Source: Boswellia sacra (taxonomy: Eukaryota; Streptophyta; Magnoliopsida; Sapindales; Burseraceae). From it: a DNA stretch of 64,000 bases. Positions 26,401-39,947 of the stretch are shown piece after piece. The notes beneath the pieces were generated by a model, which was given only the letters and a program-made list of their open reading frames with translations, was not told the DNA's origin and searched no databases. Position 1 is the first letter of the stretch. Each line of letters opens with the position of its first letter. The stretch covers positions 310,001 to 374,000 of the forward strand of contig SNVD02009834.1 in NCBI GenBank assembly GCA_013180625.2, read 5' to 3'. The translations under genes were made by a program, and so were the position numbers.

Positions 26401-29400
26401 TCATTGATTCTAATAAGATAGGTGGAATGTGGGAAAAGTGACCCTTTTCTAATTATGCTCTAGCCACAGTTATTGTGCTGGAAATAGTATTGGTCTTTGT
26501 CCTGGTTTGTTAACTGGCTAATTTTTTTCCCTTTTGGGTTAAGGATGGTATGATGTGATAGTCCTTCCAACAAATGAGTGCAAGTGGACATTTAAGGAGG
26601 GTGATGTAGCAGTTCTTTCAACCCCCAGGCCTGGATCAGGTATTTACGTGTTTTTAATTTTAATTTTAATTTATTTATTTTCAAAATTAATTTATCATTA
26701 GTAATACTTCTGAGCATTATATTGCATTATATTTTATAGATTTCACTCTTATAATTTTTACTCCTATTATCAAGCAGTCAGAACCAAGAGGAATCACACC
26801 TTGTCAATTGAGGATGGTGAGGAGCCAGAAGCTACCGGGCGTGTGGCTGGCACTGTTAGACGACATATACCCCTTGATACTCGTGATCCTGCTGGGGCAA
26901 TTCTTCATTTTTATGTTGGGGACTCATATGATACTAACAGGTAACTCCAAAAAGATATAATTTTATTCCTTCTTTTGCGTGCTTTGAATTAGGAACCCAC
27001 AGTTTTATTAAAAAATGTTTTAACTTTAGCTAAGCATTCGCAAATGAACTTTCGGTTAATTTTCTATGTACAATGTCATTTTTCAGCATGGGTGATGAAG
27101 ATCATATTCTGAGGAAACTTCATCAAAAAGACATATGGTATCTGACCGTGCTTGGTTCTCTTGCAACCACCCAGCGTGAGTATGTTGCCTTGCATGCGTT
27201 TTGTCGTCTCAATTCACAGGTGAAGACTGGGTCTTCTTCTTGTATTAGTAAACATCTTTGTCTTAGCTCATCATGCCTGTGTTTTGTGGGAAGTTGATAG
27301 ATTTATCTTTTTGTAGATGCAAACTGCCATACTTAAGCCCAGTCCTGAGCACTTTCCAAAATATGAGCACCAGACCCCCACCATGCCCGAGTGTTTCACA
27401 CAGAATTTTATTGATCATCTGCATAGGACCTTTAATGGACCCCAGCTTGCAGCAATCCAGTGGGCTGCGATACATACTGCTGCTGGTACCAGTAGTGGAA
27501 TGACTAAGAGTCCATGGCCTTTTACTTTAGTTCAAGGGCCTCCAGGAACAGGAAAGACGCACACAGTTTGGGGAATGCTGAATGTCATCCATCTGGTTCA
27601 GTACCAGCACTACTACAATTCTTTGCTAAAGAAACTTGCCCCTGAGAGCTATAAGAATGCTAATGAGAGCAATTCCGACAATGTTGCTATGGGATCCATT
27701 GATGAAGTTCTTCAGAATATGGACCAGAATCTCTTGCGGACTCTTCCAAAACTTTGCCCGAAGCCCAGAATGTTAGTCTGTGCTCCGTCTAACGCTGCAA
27801 CTGATGAACTTCTGGCACGTGTTCTTGATCGTGGATTCATTGATGGCGAGATGAAAGTTTACCGACCAGATGTGGCTCGAGTTGGGGTGGATTCTCAAAC
27901 ACGTGCAGCGCAGGCAGTTTCTGTTGAGAGGAGAACTGAACAGCTCTTAATTAAGAGCCGTGAAGAAGTTTTGGGCTGGATGCATGCTTTAAAAGGGCGT
28001 GAATCTCATTTGTCTCAGCAGATAGCTGGTTTGCAAAGGGAACTTAATACAGCAGCTGCTGCTGTTCGTTCACAAGGATCAGTCGGTGTTGACCCTGATG
28101 TTCTTATGGCTCGAGACCAGAACCGGGATGCATTGCTGCAGAACCTTGCTGCTGCAGTTGAAAGCAGGGATAAAGTTCTTGTTGAGATGTCCCGCCTTCA
28201 TATTTTAGAAGGTAGGTTTCGTCCTGGAAGCAACTTCAATTTGGAAGAAGCCCGTGCTAGTCTTGAGGCAAGTTTTGCCAACGAGGCTGAGATTGTTTTC
28301 ACAACTGTATCAAGCAGTGGGCGCAAGTTGTTCTCTCGTCTTACTCATGGTTTTGATATGGTGGTCATTGATGAGGCAGCACAAGCCAGTGAGGTTGCTG
28401 TTCTTCCTCCCCTTGCACTTGGTGCAGCGCGATGTGTTCTTGTTGGGGATCCTCAGCAGCTTCCTGCAACAGTTATCAGCAAGGCAGCTGGAACCTTGTT
28501 ATACAGTAGAAGCCTTTTTGAGAGGTTCCAGCAAGCAGGATGCCCAACAATGTTATTATCTGTACAATACAGGATGCATCCTAATATCCGGGATTTTCCT
28601 TCAAGGCACTTCTACCAGGCACGCCTTACTGACAGTGAAAGTGTTGCTAATTTACCTGATGAGGTGTACTACAAAGATCCCTTACTTAGGCCTTATGTTT
28701 TCTACGATGTCATCCATGGGAGAGAGTCGCATAGAGGTGGATCTGTTTCTTATCAAAACATTGATGAAGCAAAATTTGGTGTTTGCTTGTATGAGCATCT
28801 TCAGAAAACTTTGAAATCTATGGGTTTGGGGAAAGTCTCCATTGGTATAATCACACCATACAAGCTGCAATTGAAATGCCTCCAGCATGAGTTTCGTGGT
28901 GTTTTAGCTTCAGAAGAAGGAAAGGATCTGTATATTAACACTGTAGACGCCTTCCAAGGCCAAGAACGTGATGTCATTATAATGTCTTGTGTGCGAGCTT
29001 CAAGTCATGGGGTTGGTTTTGTTGCAGATATTCGCCGTATGAATGTTGCTCTCACTCGTGCAAGAAGGGCTCTTTGGGTATGGTGTTTCTTTTTCTTTTT
29101 CCGATCTTTCTATTTTTGTTTTATTTCCCCTTGTTTACTCATTTTATCGTTGACTCAAATGCAGCAATGACTTCATTTTGGTTTTTATTGGGTTTTTAAC
29201 AGGTTATGGGAAACGCCAATGCTCTTACGCAATCTGATGACTGGGCTGCTTTGATTTCCGATGCCAAAGCGAGGAATTGTTACATGGACATGGACTCCCT
29301 TCCTAAAGAGTTTTTGGCATCACTATCTGCAAAAGGCCCTGGTTACAATTCATTGCATGGTAAGATTTCCACCAATGCAAGGGGCTTGAGATCAACTGGA

Positions 29401-29625
29401 CCAAGACATAGGTCATTGGATTCACACATGGAGCCCAGGTCTGGAACACCATCAGAAGATGATGAGAAGATTCCTAGAAATGGAAATTACCGGCTGTTTA
29501 AGCCGCCATTGGAAAATTCCCTGGATGATTTTGATCAATCTGGTGATAAATATAGAGATGCTTGGCAGTATGGCATACAGAGAAAGCAGAATTCTGGTGG
29601 AGTTGTAACAAGGAGAGATTCCTAA
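23490..29625 (+). CDS. SEN1-like superfamily 1B RNA/DNA helicase
   Basis: Seven coding exons join in frame: 23490-24837, 25926-26114, 26544-26639, 26778-26940, 27087-27219, 27317-29077 and 29203-29625 (1370 residues). The family is Upf1/Sen1, helicases that unwind RNA-DNA hybrids and act in transcription termination and RNA processing; nuclear action is expected. The first ~450 residues are low-complexity and charged, with the acidic EREEGEWSD motif. Helicase motifs are GPPGTGKT (about 717-724), DEAA (about 995-998), GDPQQLP (about 1020), QYRMHP, VDAFQGQERD and NVALTRARR (ending about 1230). It is closest to the Arabidopsis At4g30100/At2g19120 type, whose proteins also begin MGSRG-LFDLNEPP. 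The start is the ATG at 23490, which matches that N terminus. The 130-residue tail is polar and probably disordered. No disruption was seen. Confidence 0.92.
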
Positions 29626-32600
29626 CTGTTTATCATTTTTTGCAAAATCTACATGCAGTCCAGGAGTGACAAAGCATTTTGCAGTATCCTAATATTTGGG
29701 TACCGGCTTGTAATGCCAGAAGGGCTATCGGAGAACTCACTCTGTGATTGCATCATCGGCTGAATGCAACAAATAATCTGAAACAAAAAGGTGCTGAGCT
29801 TTTGGTCACTTTTAGGGAAGAGGTTGTTTCAGACTATAACTTTGAGCACCGGGTTTGGTTATGTTGCAGAGCTGGAAAATTCATTCATGTGCTTTCGTTA
29901 AAGGTGGATGCTTTTGGGTAGTTTGTGGAAGGTCAATAGTCTTGATCCACCTGTTTACGGGCCTTTATAGGTAAGAACTTAAGAAAAGTTTCTTGCAGTT
30001 CCTGCTACTTGATGTTTTGCCATGGATGTTTGAATTCACTGGTTGGATTGGATATTGGTAACACAGGAATCTGATGGTGGTATCAAGATGCTTTGTAATT
30101 TTGGTTGCATATGAAGAAGCGTTCTGCTTTCTAGAATCTAATGGAATTTGGGGATGTTGGCATTGTAATGATTGATATGGGAGTTGGGTTACTTATTGCC
30201 ATGTGATTTTTGTAGCTCTCACAATATGCTGTTGACTGATGGTTTGACTATCTGTGATTTTTCTGTAGAAAGTTTACATATGGAAGATGTAATGTGCTTT
30301 CGTTGGACATGCGGCAGATGTACCAGAGTATGACATCTGAGGAGGGGGATGTTGGACGCTTAGCTGAATTTTCTCTTCGGTGTTTTCAATGGGAAGTAAA
30401 TTATTTTACCTGGAACAGGTGGGGAAATACGAGAATTCCGTATATAGATAAGTAGAGTACAGGATCTTGTGATCAAAATTTTAAAATACCACAGGTATTT
30501 CTGGTGTCAACTGACTTGTACATACATCTTCAGCTGTGCAATGAATAGAAATTCTTTTTACTGCCTTTTGTTTTGATTTTGTAGATAAGACATTACAAGA
30601 AAAAAAAAATTTATTCATATTCTTTACCACAAAATTGTATTTGATTGCCTGATTTTGGCTCTTTAAATTTCTCATTTTATTTAGAGATGGTGATGATCCC
30701 ACGAGCAATTTGCTTGGAGCTCATGAGATGAAATAGAAAATTAGAAAAAGACTTGCAGCGACAGGTTGATCTGGTCACTGGCTGACTCGTTTGACGTAAA
30801 GAGCCACATGCGCGATTGTGCTAGCTTATTTTAGGAGTTTGCACAGTGATGAGCAGGAATTAAGCATACAATACAAGAGCAGATGGCACATATGTGGTTA
30901 GGGCTGTAGATTGTTTGTTCTCTGTTTTGTCTCTATTCTGTTTGTCATTTCTATTTATTTGCTTGTACCATATATTGATGCGGATTCGTTCGAGTCAAAG
31001 ACCAAGGGCAATTCATATGCAAATCCCAACCCAAATTTCCAGTTCTTATCATTACTATTATTATTAAGATCGTATTATTTTCTCTCTTTAGGTTATGAGG
31101 CATTCGAGTTTTTTCTTATTTAATTATTGATATTATTGCTAATTGCTGGAAAAGATATCCACTTATGTCGTCTTAGCGACTTGTCAACAATAGTGGAAAA
31201 GATTCTACATATGGTTGCAATCCTTTTAATAAAGAATGTAGAGTACGTGTCTGTGTTAACGACACAATTTCCCTATGCACCGAAGGATACGAATATATAA
31301 TTCACGAAACATGATCTACTTTTCTCTATTAATTGAACTGAAGGTGTCACATTCTTTGTAGGACTGAGACTGAGAGTTCAGATCCTCCTCCTCTTTTTCT
31401 TCGATCTTTTTATCTCTAATTTTAAATTAATTTCTTAATCCTTTTTATTAACGAGTTAGCACCATATTTTCTTGATCTTTCTAAATGTTCTTTAATTTAG
31501 CAATCTTTCTCTTCCCTTTCACAATCAATTCGTAATTAGTCAAGTACGGCAAAAAGAAAATATTAGTGGGTATTTATTTGTGAAACAGAAACGATACTGT
31601 CAATATGAATGCAATGTGGGCAAGTAGCGTTGATAATTGAAAGTTCATCATCTCAAACTTCGAATTGACTGTAGAGGTATTTCAGTTTGTCAATAAATAT
31701 AAACCAATAAATGCATGTTCTCAGTTCAAACCTTATTTATTTGTTGAGACGTGCATCTAAGCTATTGACACGTTTTTATTTATTATGAGATGATATCAAA
31801 AACTATCCATAGGATATGATCAAATTTTCAGGGACAACGAACTTACCATTTTAGATAATCACATCTCTGAAATTGTTTTAAAATTATCATCTAACATCTT
31901 CGTTTCGTTAATGTTTATATAATAGAAGTTTGAAAACACCATTTTATCGCTAGAGAAATAGCAAAAATAAAATATATAAAGAAGGTCAAAATCCTTTATT
32001 GACTCAAATAGAAAATAATAAAATTAAAAATTAAAAAAAACAACTCAGCACTTCACTTCCGATTTTCTCTTCCTCCAGTTCGTCACTTGATATTCTCCAC
32101 TAACCCAATCTGGGCGTGATGGTAATGTTGCTTTGTTGTGTGCGTGGCTGCTGTCGAGTTTTACTGCAAATCTAGGTTGGGGTGTTTTTGACAATCTGCA
32201 ATCTAAGTTGTGGTGTTGAAATTTGGCTTATTGAATATTATTTTAAATTTTAAATTATAATAATTGATTTTGAGAAACGAATTCGAAATACTATAACTAT
32301 TGCGTAAGAAATTCCTATTTGTCCTTGTTAGACTTGAAACTAATGGAAAATATTAAATGATATTTTAAGACAATTTTAAAGATATATTGATTAAAAAGAA
32401 AAATTTGTTATCCTTAATATGTCAAAGTTTAAGGGTGGTTTCTGATTATCCATTTATCATTTAATTTTTGCCGACAAGGTGAAAGAGATTGAAACTTGGA
32501 TTTGGTGGAGCGATTGGAAATTGAAATCAATTTAATATCCTGGTCAGATGACTCAGATCTACCAGGTTTAGGTTAGGTGATCCTAGATCCATTGGAGGCC

Positions 32601-33190
32601 ATGCCTTCGACGTACCAAACACTTAATATTGTTAACTAATTAATTTTCCCCGCATGCATAAGAAGGTTATCACAACTGCATAATCATAATTTTATAATTT
32701 TATGTAGTCTACTTTATTTTTATAGCTTAATTTTATTTATTTATTTATTTATTTTTGGTTCTTGATACTATCTTTCAAACAAGAATCACATTGGGAGATT
32801 TGGAATCCACAAACGGCATGGGGCATATACTATTATGTCTGCCTGGGACTTTGGCTGATTTGGCGGACTATCTTGTGGTAAATGTCCAAACTACCCCTCA
32901 AATAAATATTTAATGGGAATTAATAGAAGGATAGTTCTGACTTTTCCTATCCAACCATACAATAGAAATATAGAGTAACTTGTCTAAAAATCTAAGGGAC
33001 CCCGATGTCCACATGTACCTTCCATTATTCGCCATAAAAAATTCAAAAATTTTCAACTTTGTCCATACAACACAGCAGACATTGGCTATTTCCCGGTTTC
33101 TTCAATGGGTGGCTTTAACTGAAACTCCATCTAACAGTAGAGGCAATCAAAACCCATCTCCCTCTATCTGTTTCTTGACAAACCTTTTGA
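29626..33190. other. 3' flank of the helicase gene and intergenic DNA
   Basis: The first kilobase is moderately GC-balanced and probably includes the 3' untranslated region. The rest is AT-rich with no recognised exon, RNA gene or bounded transposon. Confidence 0.5.
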
Positions 33191-34859
33191 CAGTTGACCC
33201 TGATTTCATGCTTTTCGCCATTTAAGAAGCCTCCAACGAATCGCTCCTTTCACATCTTTTCGGGGATCCAGTTCTTCAAACACTCAGGTTAGCTGCTTAC
33301 AGGTCCATTTTCTCTGGATCTTGTGATTTTTAGCCGTTTATTTTGAATTGTTTTTATTATTTGTTACCTGTTAAATTTGAGGTCCGTGTTTTATGGATGT
33401 TTTGTTTTGATTAGATTTTTTTTCCCATATGGCTGAAGCTGACAAAAAAGCAGGGATCTTTGTGTTAAAAGATTTTAGAGAAAAAAAAATATTTTTGGCA
33501 TATTTGATGGATGCATGTAGCTTGGTTCTGGAAGAAATTGTGTAGTTTAACTTCTGGATAATATCTGACCTTGAATTGTAAAGTCAATTGTTTCTATCTT
33601 GGAACAGATTATTCGTGAGCGTCTGATACACCAATACTACCTAATTGGCTCGTGGAAGTGATATTGCAATAATTTGATAATTTTTTTTCCTGTTATTGAT
33701 ATTTGTCCTTAGTTGTGGGTTTTCAATAAGGGGGAGTAGGCATAAGTCCTTGCTGCATGTTCAAGCACTGTCAATATATGCATATCTCACGCAACGGATG
33801 AAGTAACCATACTGAACTTGGATGCCAAACTAAAGACAAAACTTTGTAAATTTATATTTTGGCCTCAATGAGTTCTGAGCTCCTACAGAGTGAAATACAA
33901 CATGGGCTGAATTTTACATTTTAGAAGGTTACCTTTCTTGTAATGCACACGGACCTGAGCCATTCCAGTGTAAAGATGCTGTAAAGTCTATTTAAATGAT
34001 TTTTACGGGCCATTACAGTGGACATGGGGACCGAAGCTATCTGGTGAAACTATGAAAATTACATAAAAAGTTGTTAAGTTGTTTTTCTTTTATATACTAT
34101 ACTTTAAGCTCATATGTTTAGTTTTTGGGTGGAATTAGACGACTATCCCTGGAAGTCAAGTATCTGAGGACACTCTGCATTCTTTTCAGTTTCTGTTTCC
34201 CCTTTATCAGGAAATATGCGGACTTAAAAATTCTGGATTTATTGCTTCCAGTAGTAATTCTGCCTCCTCGCACTTTAGAAAGTAAAAAGAGGATAAATAA
34301 CTATATGTGTACCAGATGCTAACTGAAAAATAACATCTGGGACATAATTAATCACATTCTCAATGTAAAATCCATGTTGGAAGATATTGCAAAGTTATAT
34401 TCACATTTCCCCATCTACTTTATTTCATTTTTGGGTTGTTTGCTTCCCTCCTTGGATATGGACCAACTGATTGATGTTTGTGGAATGTGTCAGTTTTCAC
34501 TGGCAATGGCTCTTCTTATTCTTTGAGATTTATTCTCTAATCATGCATGCTTGGATGTGCTAGCAATATATTAATTTTTTTTCCCCTTTTTGGGTGTATA
34601 GAATTTTATATCTTGTCATAAACTAAAGCATTAGTGTAACAGATCTTTTGCATATTTGATGAATATATTTATGTCCTTATTGTCCTATCTGATAAAGGGA
34701 TAACATGTTCACATTTTGTTATGCCTATTCCTATTTCCATTCTATATAATAACGAAGATGGAGTGATTGCAATAATTGAGATGGGAACAGTCGCTAAGAA
34801 GTAACACTAAAGTTCTGAAGTTTCCAGCTTCTGACCTACAGGGAGACATCTTGTAAGAT

Positions 34860-37354
34860 ATGAGTGCAAGCATAAAGAAGTCTTCTTCAAATGGTTGTGA
34901 GAAGCCTTTAACATCTGAAGAGCAGCAGAAAAAGGTATCTCTAATTAATACTCGATCTCTTAAGTTCTCATTTTCACATAATTAGAGAATTGATCATGCG
35001 GAGGTACTAAGCTTTTAATTGCATTGCAGATTAATGAGGTGAGGAAGTTGATAGGGCAACTACCAGAGAGATTATCCATTTTTTGCTCTGATGCATCAAT
35101 CTCAAGATATTTGAGGGCACGGAATTGGCATATCAAGAAGGCTACTAAAATGCTGAAAGAAACCTTAAAATGGAGAGCTGAATACAAGCCAGAAGAGATT
35201 CACTGGGTATGCTACCATTTATATCCATTTGACTTATCTGTTGACTTCAGGAAATTGTCTTAAGACCAAATATGTACTGCAATCAAATTCTGTGGTTTGC
35301 CTGGATTAGGTTTCCGTTTTCTATGATTTTTAAAGGTTAGTGTAACCAAATCATAGACAATAAAATGAAGCCTACTGTGTATTCTGTGGTATATTCTTAG
35401 AGGTTTCCTTCTATGTATTCCTAAAGTCCTCCAGAGATGGCCCTGGGTGAGGCTTATAAGTACTCAATCAAAGCCCAGTTTGCAGATAATTGGTTGCAAA
35501 AATTCAGCTTAAAGCTTGGGCGTCTGCAAAGCCACCAAATATATCAGATACTTATAAGTTGTATATGGATATGGCTATTATGCTGGAAGGATTACCTGAA
35601 TCAAACCTACTTATGATAAGTTCAATTCAGTTGCATTGCATGCCAACTGAACATTTTCAGCTTGTCTCTTTGCAGCTTGTAGTCAAATTATGTCAACTTT
35701 TGTGATATACCAGTTTATAAACTTGGAAGACATTTGTCCCTTTTTTTTCTCCTTTTTCTGGTTCCCTTAAGACTCATTGTTTTCACTTTGATGTAGGATG
35801 ATGTTGCTCATGAAGCGGAGACTGGAAAAATCTATAGATCAAATTATGTTGACAAACACGGGAGACCAGTTCTTGTCATGAGACCTGCTTGCCAGGTTTG
35901 TTCTGGAAAATCCTGTGTATTTGTGATTGTTAAAGCTGTTTCTTTAAATTTGCATGGCATGCTCTTTTTTCATAATTCTAGATGATGCAGTGCATGAACT
36001 CCATCTTCCAGAGATAGTGAAGTCATTTATCAGATTTGTTAATAAGACCATTGTAGAGTTATGCTAAGCATTATGCATTTGTTAGTGAGAAAAAATCGTT
36101 CCATAGTTATCCTTGAAAATATCACTGATATTTGGCCTTGGAGGACATGAAATAACACACGTATATCATGAGTTGGAAATAAAAGTTTTGAGGAATGCTA
36201 CTTACTTTTATGATATTTTGAATGCAGAATTCAAAGTCGACTAAAGGACAGATTAAGTATCTGGTGTATTGTATGGAGAATGCTATTTTAAATCTCCCAC
36301 CAGAGCAGGAACAGATGGTCTGGCTGATTGATTTCGAAGGTTTCAATTTATCACATATTTCGGTGAAGGTAACGCGGGAGACAGCTCATGTTTTACAAGA
36401 CCATTATCCAGAACGCCTTGGTTTGGCAATACTGTACAACCCACCCAAGTTCTTTGAGCCATTTTGGACGGTAACCCTCTTTAACCCTTTTTTTTTTCCC
36501 CCTTATTCCTTCCTATGACTGGCTGTATGCTACTTCTTAGGATACATGATTTACATAATCCATTCAGATTTTCTAATTTAGGATCAGAACGCCTTCTTTC
36601 TTCAATTTTAACATCAACATAAATCTCAAAATGTTGATTTAAATATGCGTGTTTTCTTTAATATGATATGTTTTGCTGCTTGTTAAATTGTTACCTAAGC
36701 TTAGCATCTTGCTTCTGTCATGGTTAAACCTTGATCATGATTTGAGGGAAAATTCCAAAAGTGGTCTCTCTTTTCTTTTCTTTTTTAATTTGAATTACTT
36801 GATACATTCACTGCTCTTGTATATCTTCATTTATTGGTCCCCACAACTATATTCATATCTCCAGTTTGCTTTCATGGATCTGCCTTTGATTCAATGCATT
36901 AGTTTGTTTCTAACATCAAAAGAATGCATCACTGCAGGTGGTAAAACCCTTTGTTGAGCCCAAGACTCAAAACAAAGTCAAGTTTGTTTACTCTGATGAT
37001 CCTACCTCCAAGAAAATAGTGGAGGAATTTTTTGATATGCAACAGTTGGAGTCTGCATTTGGTGGAGATGATAACTCAGGTTTCAACATCACTAAATATG
37101 CAGACAGAATGAGGGAAGATGACAAGAGGATGCCCTCTTTTTGGACAAGAGAAAATCCTTCGATGGAGGCCCCTCAACCTGCACTGGCATCAACTACTTT
37201 AGATTCTCTTAATTTAAACTCTGATTCTGAATCTTCGGAAAATGATAAAGCAGTCACTTCACCATCTCATGAGATAGAGCCAGAAGTTGAGAGCCCGGAT
37301 GAGGCTGTTCTGCCTACTGATGGTAGCAAGAATGTCATTGGAGAAGTACGTTAG
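34860..37354 (+). CDS. Sec14-like (CRAL-TRIO) phosphatidylinositol transfer protein
   Basis: Five exons join in frame: 34860-34934, 35030-35206, 35797-35895, 36228-36470 and 36938-37354 (336 residues). Residues about 26-84 form the CRAL-TRIO N-terminal helical bundle (ISRYLRARNWHIKKATKML, LKWRAEYKPEEIHW). The lipid-binding lobe follows with GRPVLVMRPACQ, WLIDFEGFNLSHISV, HYPERLGLAILYNPP and FEPFWTVVKPFV. A ~90-residue acidic Ser/Glu-rich tail has no recognised domain. Members exchange phosphatidylinositol and phosphatidylcholine at the cytosolic face of membranes; the ligand of this plant subgroup (At1g22180, At4g08690, At1g75170 type) is not established. A 5' UTR exon probably lies near 33190-33285, with an intron of about 1.5 kb before the ATG. 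All five exons are intact. Confidence 0.92.
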
Positions 37355-38063
37355 GATGAAAGAAGCGCCCACTAGCCTGGCCGTCGTTAGGGTATGTTGA
37401 CCAGATGACCCGGGAGGTAGTCATGCTGATTGTTTGACATATTTAGTTAGAATGACAGATGAAGGAGTTTCTGCCCAGTTGTATCTTAAGTATTGTGGAC
37501 GCTCGAGATACATGAATTTCTTTCCTCAAGTTATTGAACAATTTTTTTTCTCTTCTCTTTTTTACCTTATTGTTTCATTTTTTAATTTTTTTGAAGGGGC
37601 ATGGCTAATACTTCCCTAATTGGAGAGCCTCAAATCTGATCTCAATCTTTGCAAATGAATTCTGATGGAATTGTGAGCTCGGTTCTTTGTATAACTTGTA
37701 TTGTTGTTTTACTATTTTGAATCTGTTTGTTCCGTCACTTGGAAGAAAAAGTCTTATATGCAAAGCATGACGATTCTACTCGTCATTCCTCCTTCAAGTT
37801 GTAGTGGCACTGTTAAGAAAAGTTCCTTGGACAGATCTTAAAGGGCGAAAATATTGCGCTCCTATTTCTAGTCATCTATCTTGTCTACTGGCAGTTAGGA
37901 GTTCAGAAAATTAAGAATGATTCAAAACGATCTTTTATTATTTGATTCGCATTTGGCATTTGAGGTAATATGACAATTTTCAAAAGTAACGAACAACTCT
38001 ACTTTTTTAAACTGACTTCAAGGTTCTATTCATGCACTAACTGTTGGAATAATTTTTTAGAGA

Positions 38064-38321
38064 GAGTAATGTTATTCTTACAAAATATTTATACAAACTT
38101 ATTCTTACAAACTGACATGGCATAATATGATTTGATAAATAAATACAGTGATTTGATAAATATATATTAATAATAAATGATATTAATTAACATGAGTGAT
38201 GTGGTCATCATATAGGGATATCAAATCAGTTTATATGAGTGATGTGGTCATCATATAGGGATATCAAATCAGTTTATACGTGTGAGTTTGTATAAATAGT
38301 TTGTATGAGTAGAATTACTCT
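38064..38321. mobile_element. MITE copy 1, with an internal 44-bp tandem duplication
   Basis: The ends GAGTAATGTTATTCTTACAAA and TTTGTATGAGTAGAATTACTC are inverted repeats. The element contains two successive copies of a unit starting ATGAGTGATGTGGTCATC, at about 38192-38234 and 38235-38278. It is homologous to the copy at 38429-38640. No clear target duplication was seen. Confidence 0.65.
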
Positions 38322-38334
38322 TTCAGAGATTAGG

Positions 38335-38722
38335 TACAGCTACAGTTTAACAGCTGTACCTGACATCATTTTTTAGTAAATCTGTGTGTAAAATTTATAA
38401 ATGAAGATATAAAAATTGTGAATAAATAAAGAGTAATGTTAGTCTTACAAACTACTTATATAGATTCATCTATACAAATTGACGTGACATAATGTGATTT
38501 GATAAATAAATTCAGTTATTTGATAAATATATATTAATAATAAATAACGTTAATTAACATGAGTGATGCGATGATCATATATATAAGGATGTCACATCAG
38601 TAGATTTTATTTAAATAGTTTGTATGAGTAGCATTACTCATAACAAAATTAGATATCCAATTCATAATTTTTATACAATTAAAAAAATGATGTAAACTAC
38701 GGCTGTTATATTGTTATATTGT
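38335..38722. mobile_element. MITE-like element with a second MITE nested in it
   Basis: The flanks of the inner MITE form an imperfect inverted repeat: ACAGTTTAACAGC followed by ACATCATTTTTT on the left, and AAAAAAATGATGT followed by GGCTGTTATATTG on the right. The inner element (38429-38640) therefore appears to have jumped into an older one. The outer boundaries are approximate. Confidence 0.5.
38429..38640. mobile_element. MITE copy 2 (nested)
   Basis: Same family as 38064-38321: ends GAGTAATGTTAGTCTTACAAA and TTTGTATGAGTAGCATTACTC. The core is homologous and only one copy of the internal unit is present. Non-coding. Confidence 0.65.
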
Positions 38723-39900
38723 AGCCAATCCCAACTTTTCAAACGCAAACCTAAGTTCGAAACCCATCTTGTTTCATCATTGCACAAAAACCTAAAATTG
38801 CACAAAAAACTGACAAGCAAGAAAGCAGGCCTTAACCAGCATATTTTTCATCACTTTGTGAGTCGTGTTACAATACAGTTACTGTATTGATACAGTCGTT
38901 ATACTGTAATATATAAAAATTATAAATACACTTTTAAAAATCATAATCCAACTGAAAAAAATCGTATTTATGACTTTTACATATTTTTCATTTATGACTT
39001 TTGTACACTTTTTTATATACAACTTTTATTCATTTATTTACGATTTTTATAACGTATTTACGATTTTTGCACGTATAAACAGTAACTATACCAATGCAGC
39101 CACTGTACCATAGTTTTTCCCTCACTTTGTAGGAAATTTGGGCTGTACTTATTTATGTGCAAACTCCAACTAATACGGCCGAAGAATATAGAAACAGAAG
39201 GCCGGAGCACCCAAGCACATGGCAGACAGCTTCTTACGTGATCAATACAGGTTCACTTGATAGGATTGTATACAAAGTAACATTGTATAACCCAGTATTC
39301 TAATTTAATGTAGAGTTTCACTGCCCGATTTCAGGCTCAAGTTTCTGCCCACGCAGAGCCGGGGAAAAAGAAATTTTCTCTAGGCAAAAACATGCATGAA
39401 TCAATTTACTATAAATTTATTATTCGTGCAGCCAAATAAGATAACCAAGTGGAAGCAAATGCGCTTCTTTTGGCCGTTCTTCCTCGACTAAAAGGCCAAG
39501 AGACATGCATGAATTCCATACTAGTACATAGGATTCAGAATGATGAAAAAAAAAATTAAAAATTAAAAAAATTAATCTTATATCAGTCCATCTTATACAG
39601 CTTTATCTCTCACACAGACACACGTTTACCCTAAAAAGGCAAGGGATTTGTAATATCTAGACTTGATCACTACTAAAAAGAAGTACACGACGCAATAGCC
39701 AGCTTTCTGACCTGTTGGTCTAGAACTATGTTGTTACATTTCACGTAAACTAGCATTTGCACAAGTGCCTTTCCTTCCACTGTAATCCAGCAACTACACC
39801 AAAAGAACTGCTGATGGGATGCAACAGTAGGTATGTCCTGAAAGAGCAATATGATGTGTGATCTTATTTGACGACTTCGGAGCAGAAGCAAACTGGCTAG
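38723..39900. other. Intergenic DNA with a possible further palindromic element
   Basis: ATACAGTTACTGTATTG near 38885 and CAGCCACTGTACCATAG near 39095 may be decayed inverted termini of one more MITE. No gene was recognised; the end of the segment is the likely 3' UTR of the mutase gene. Confidence 0.35.
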
Positions 39901-39947
39901 AGATAATGAAAACCAGAAATTGGGAAATTACCTATACTTTAAAGACA

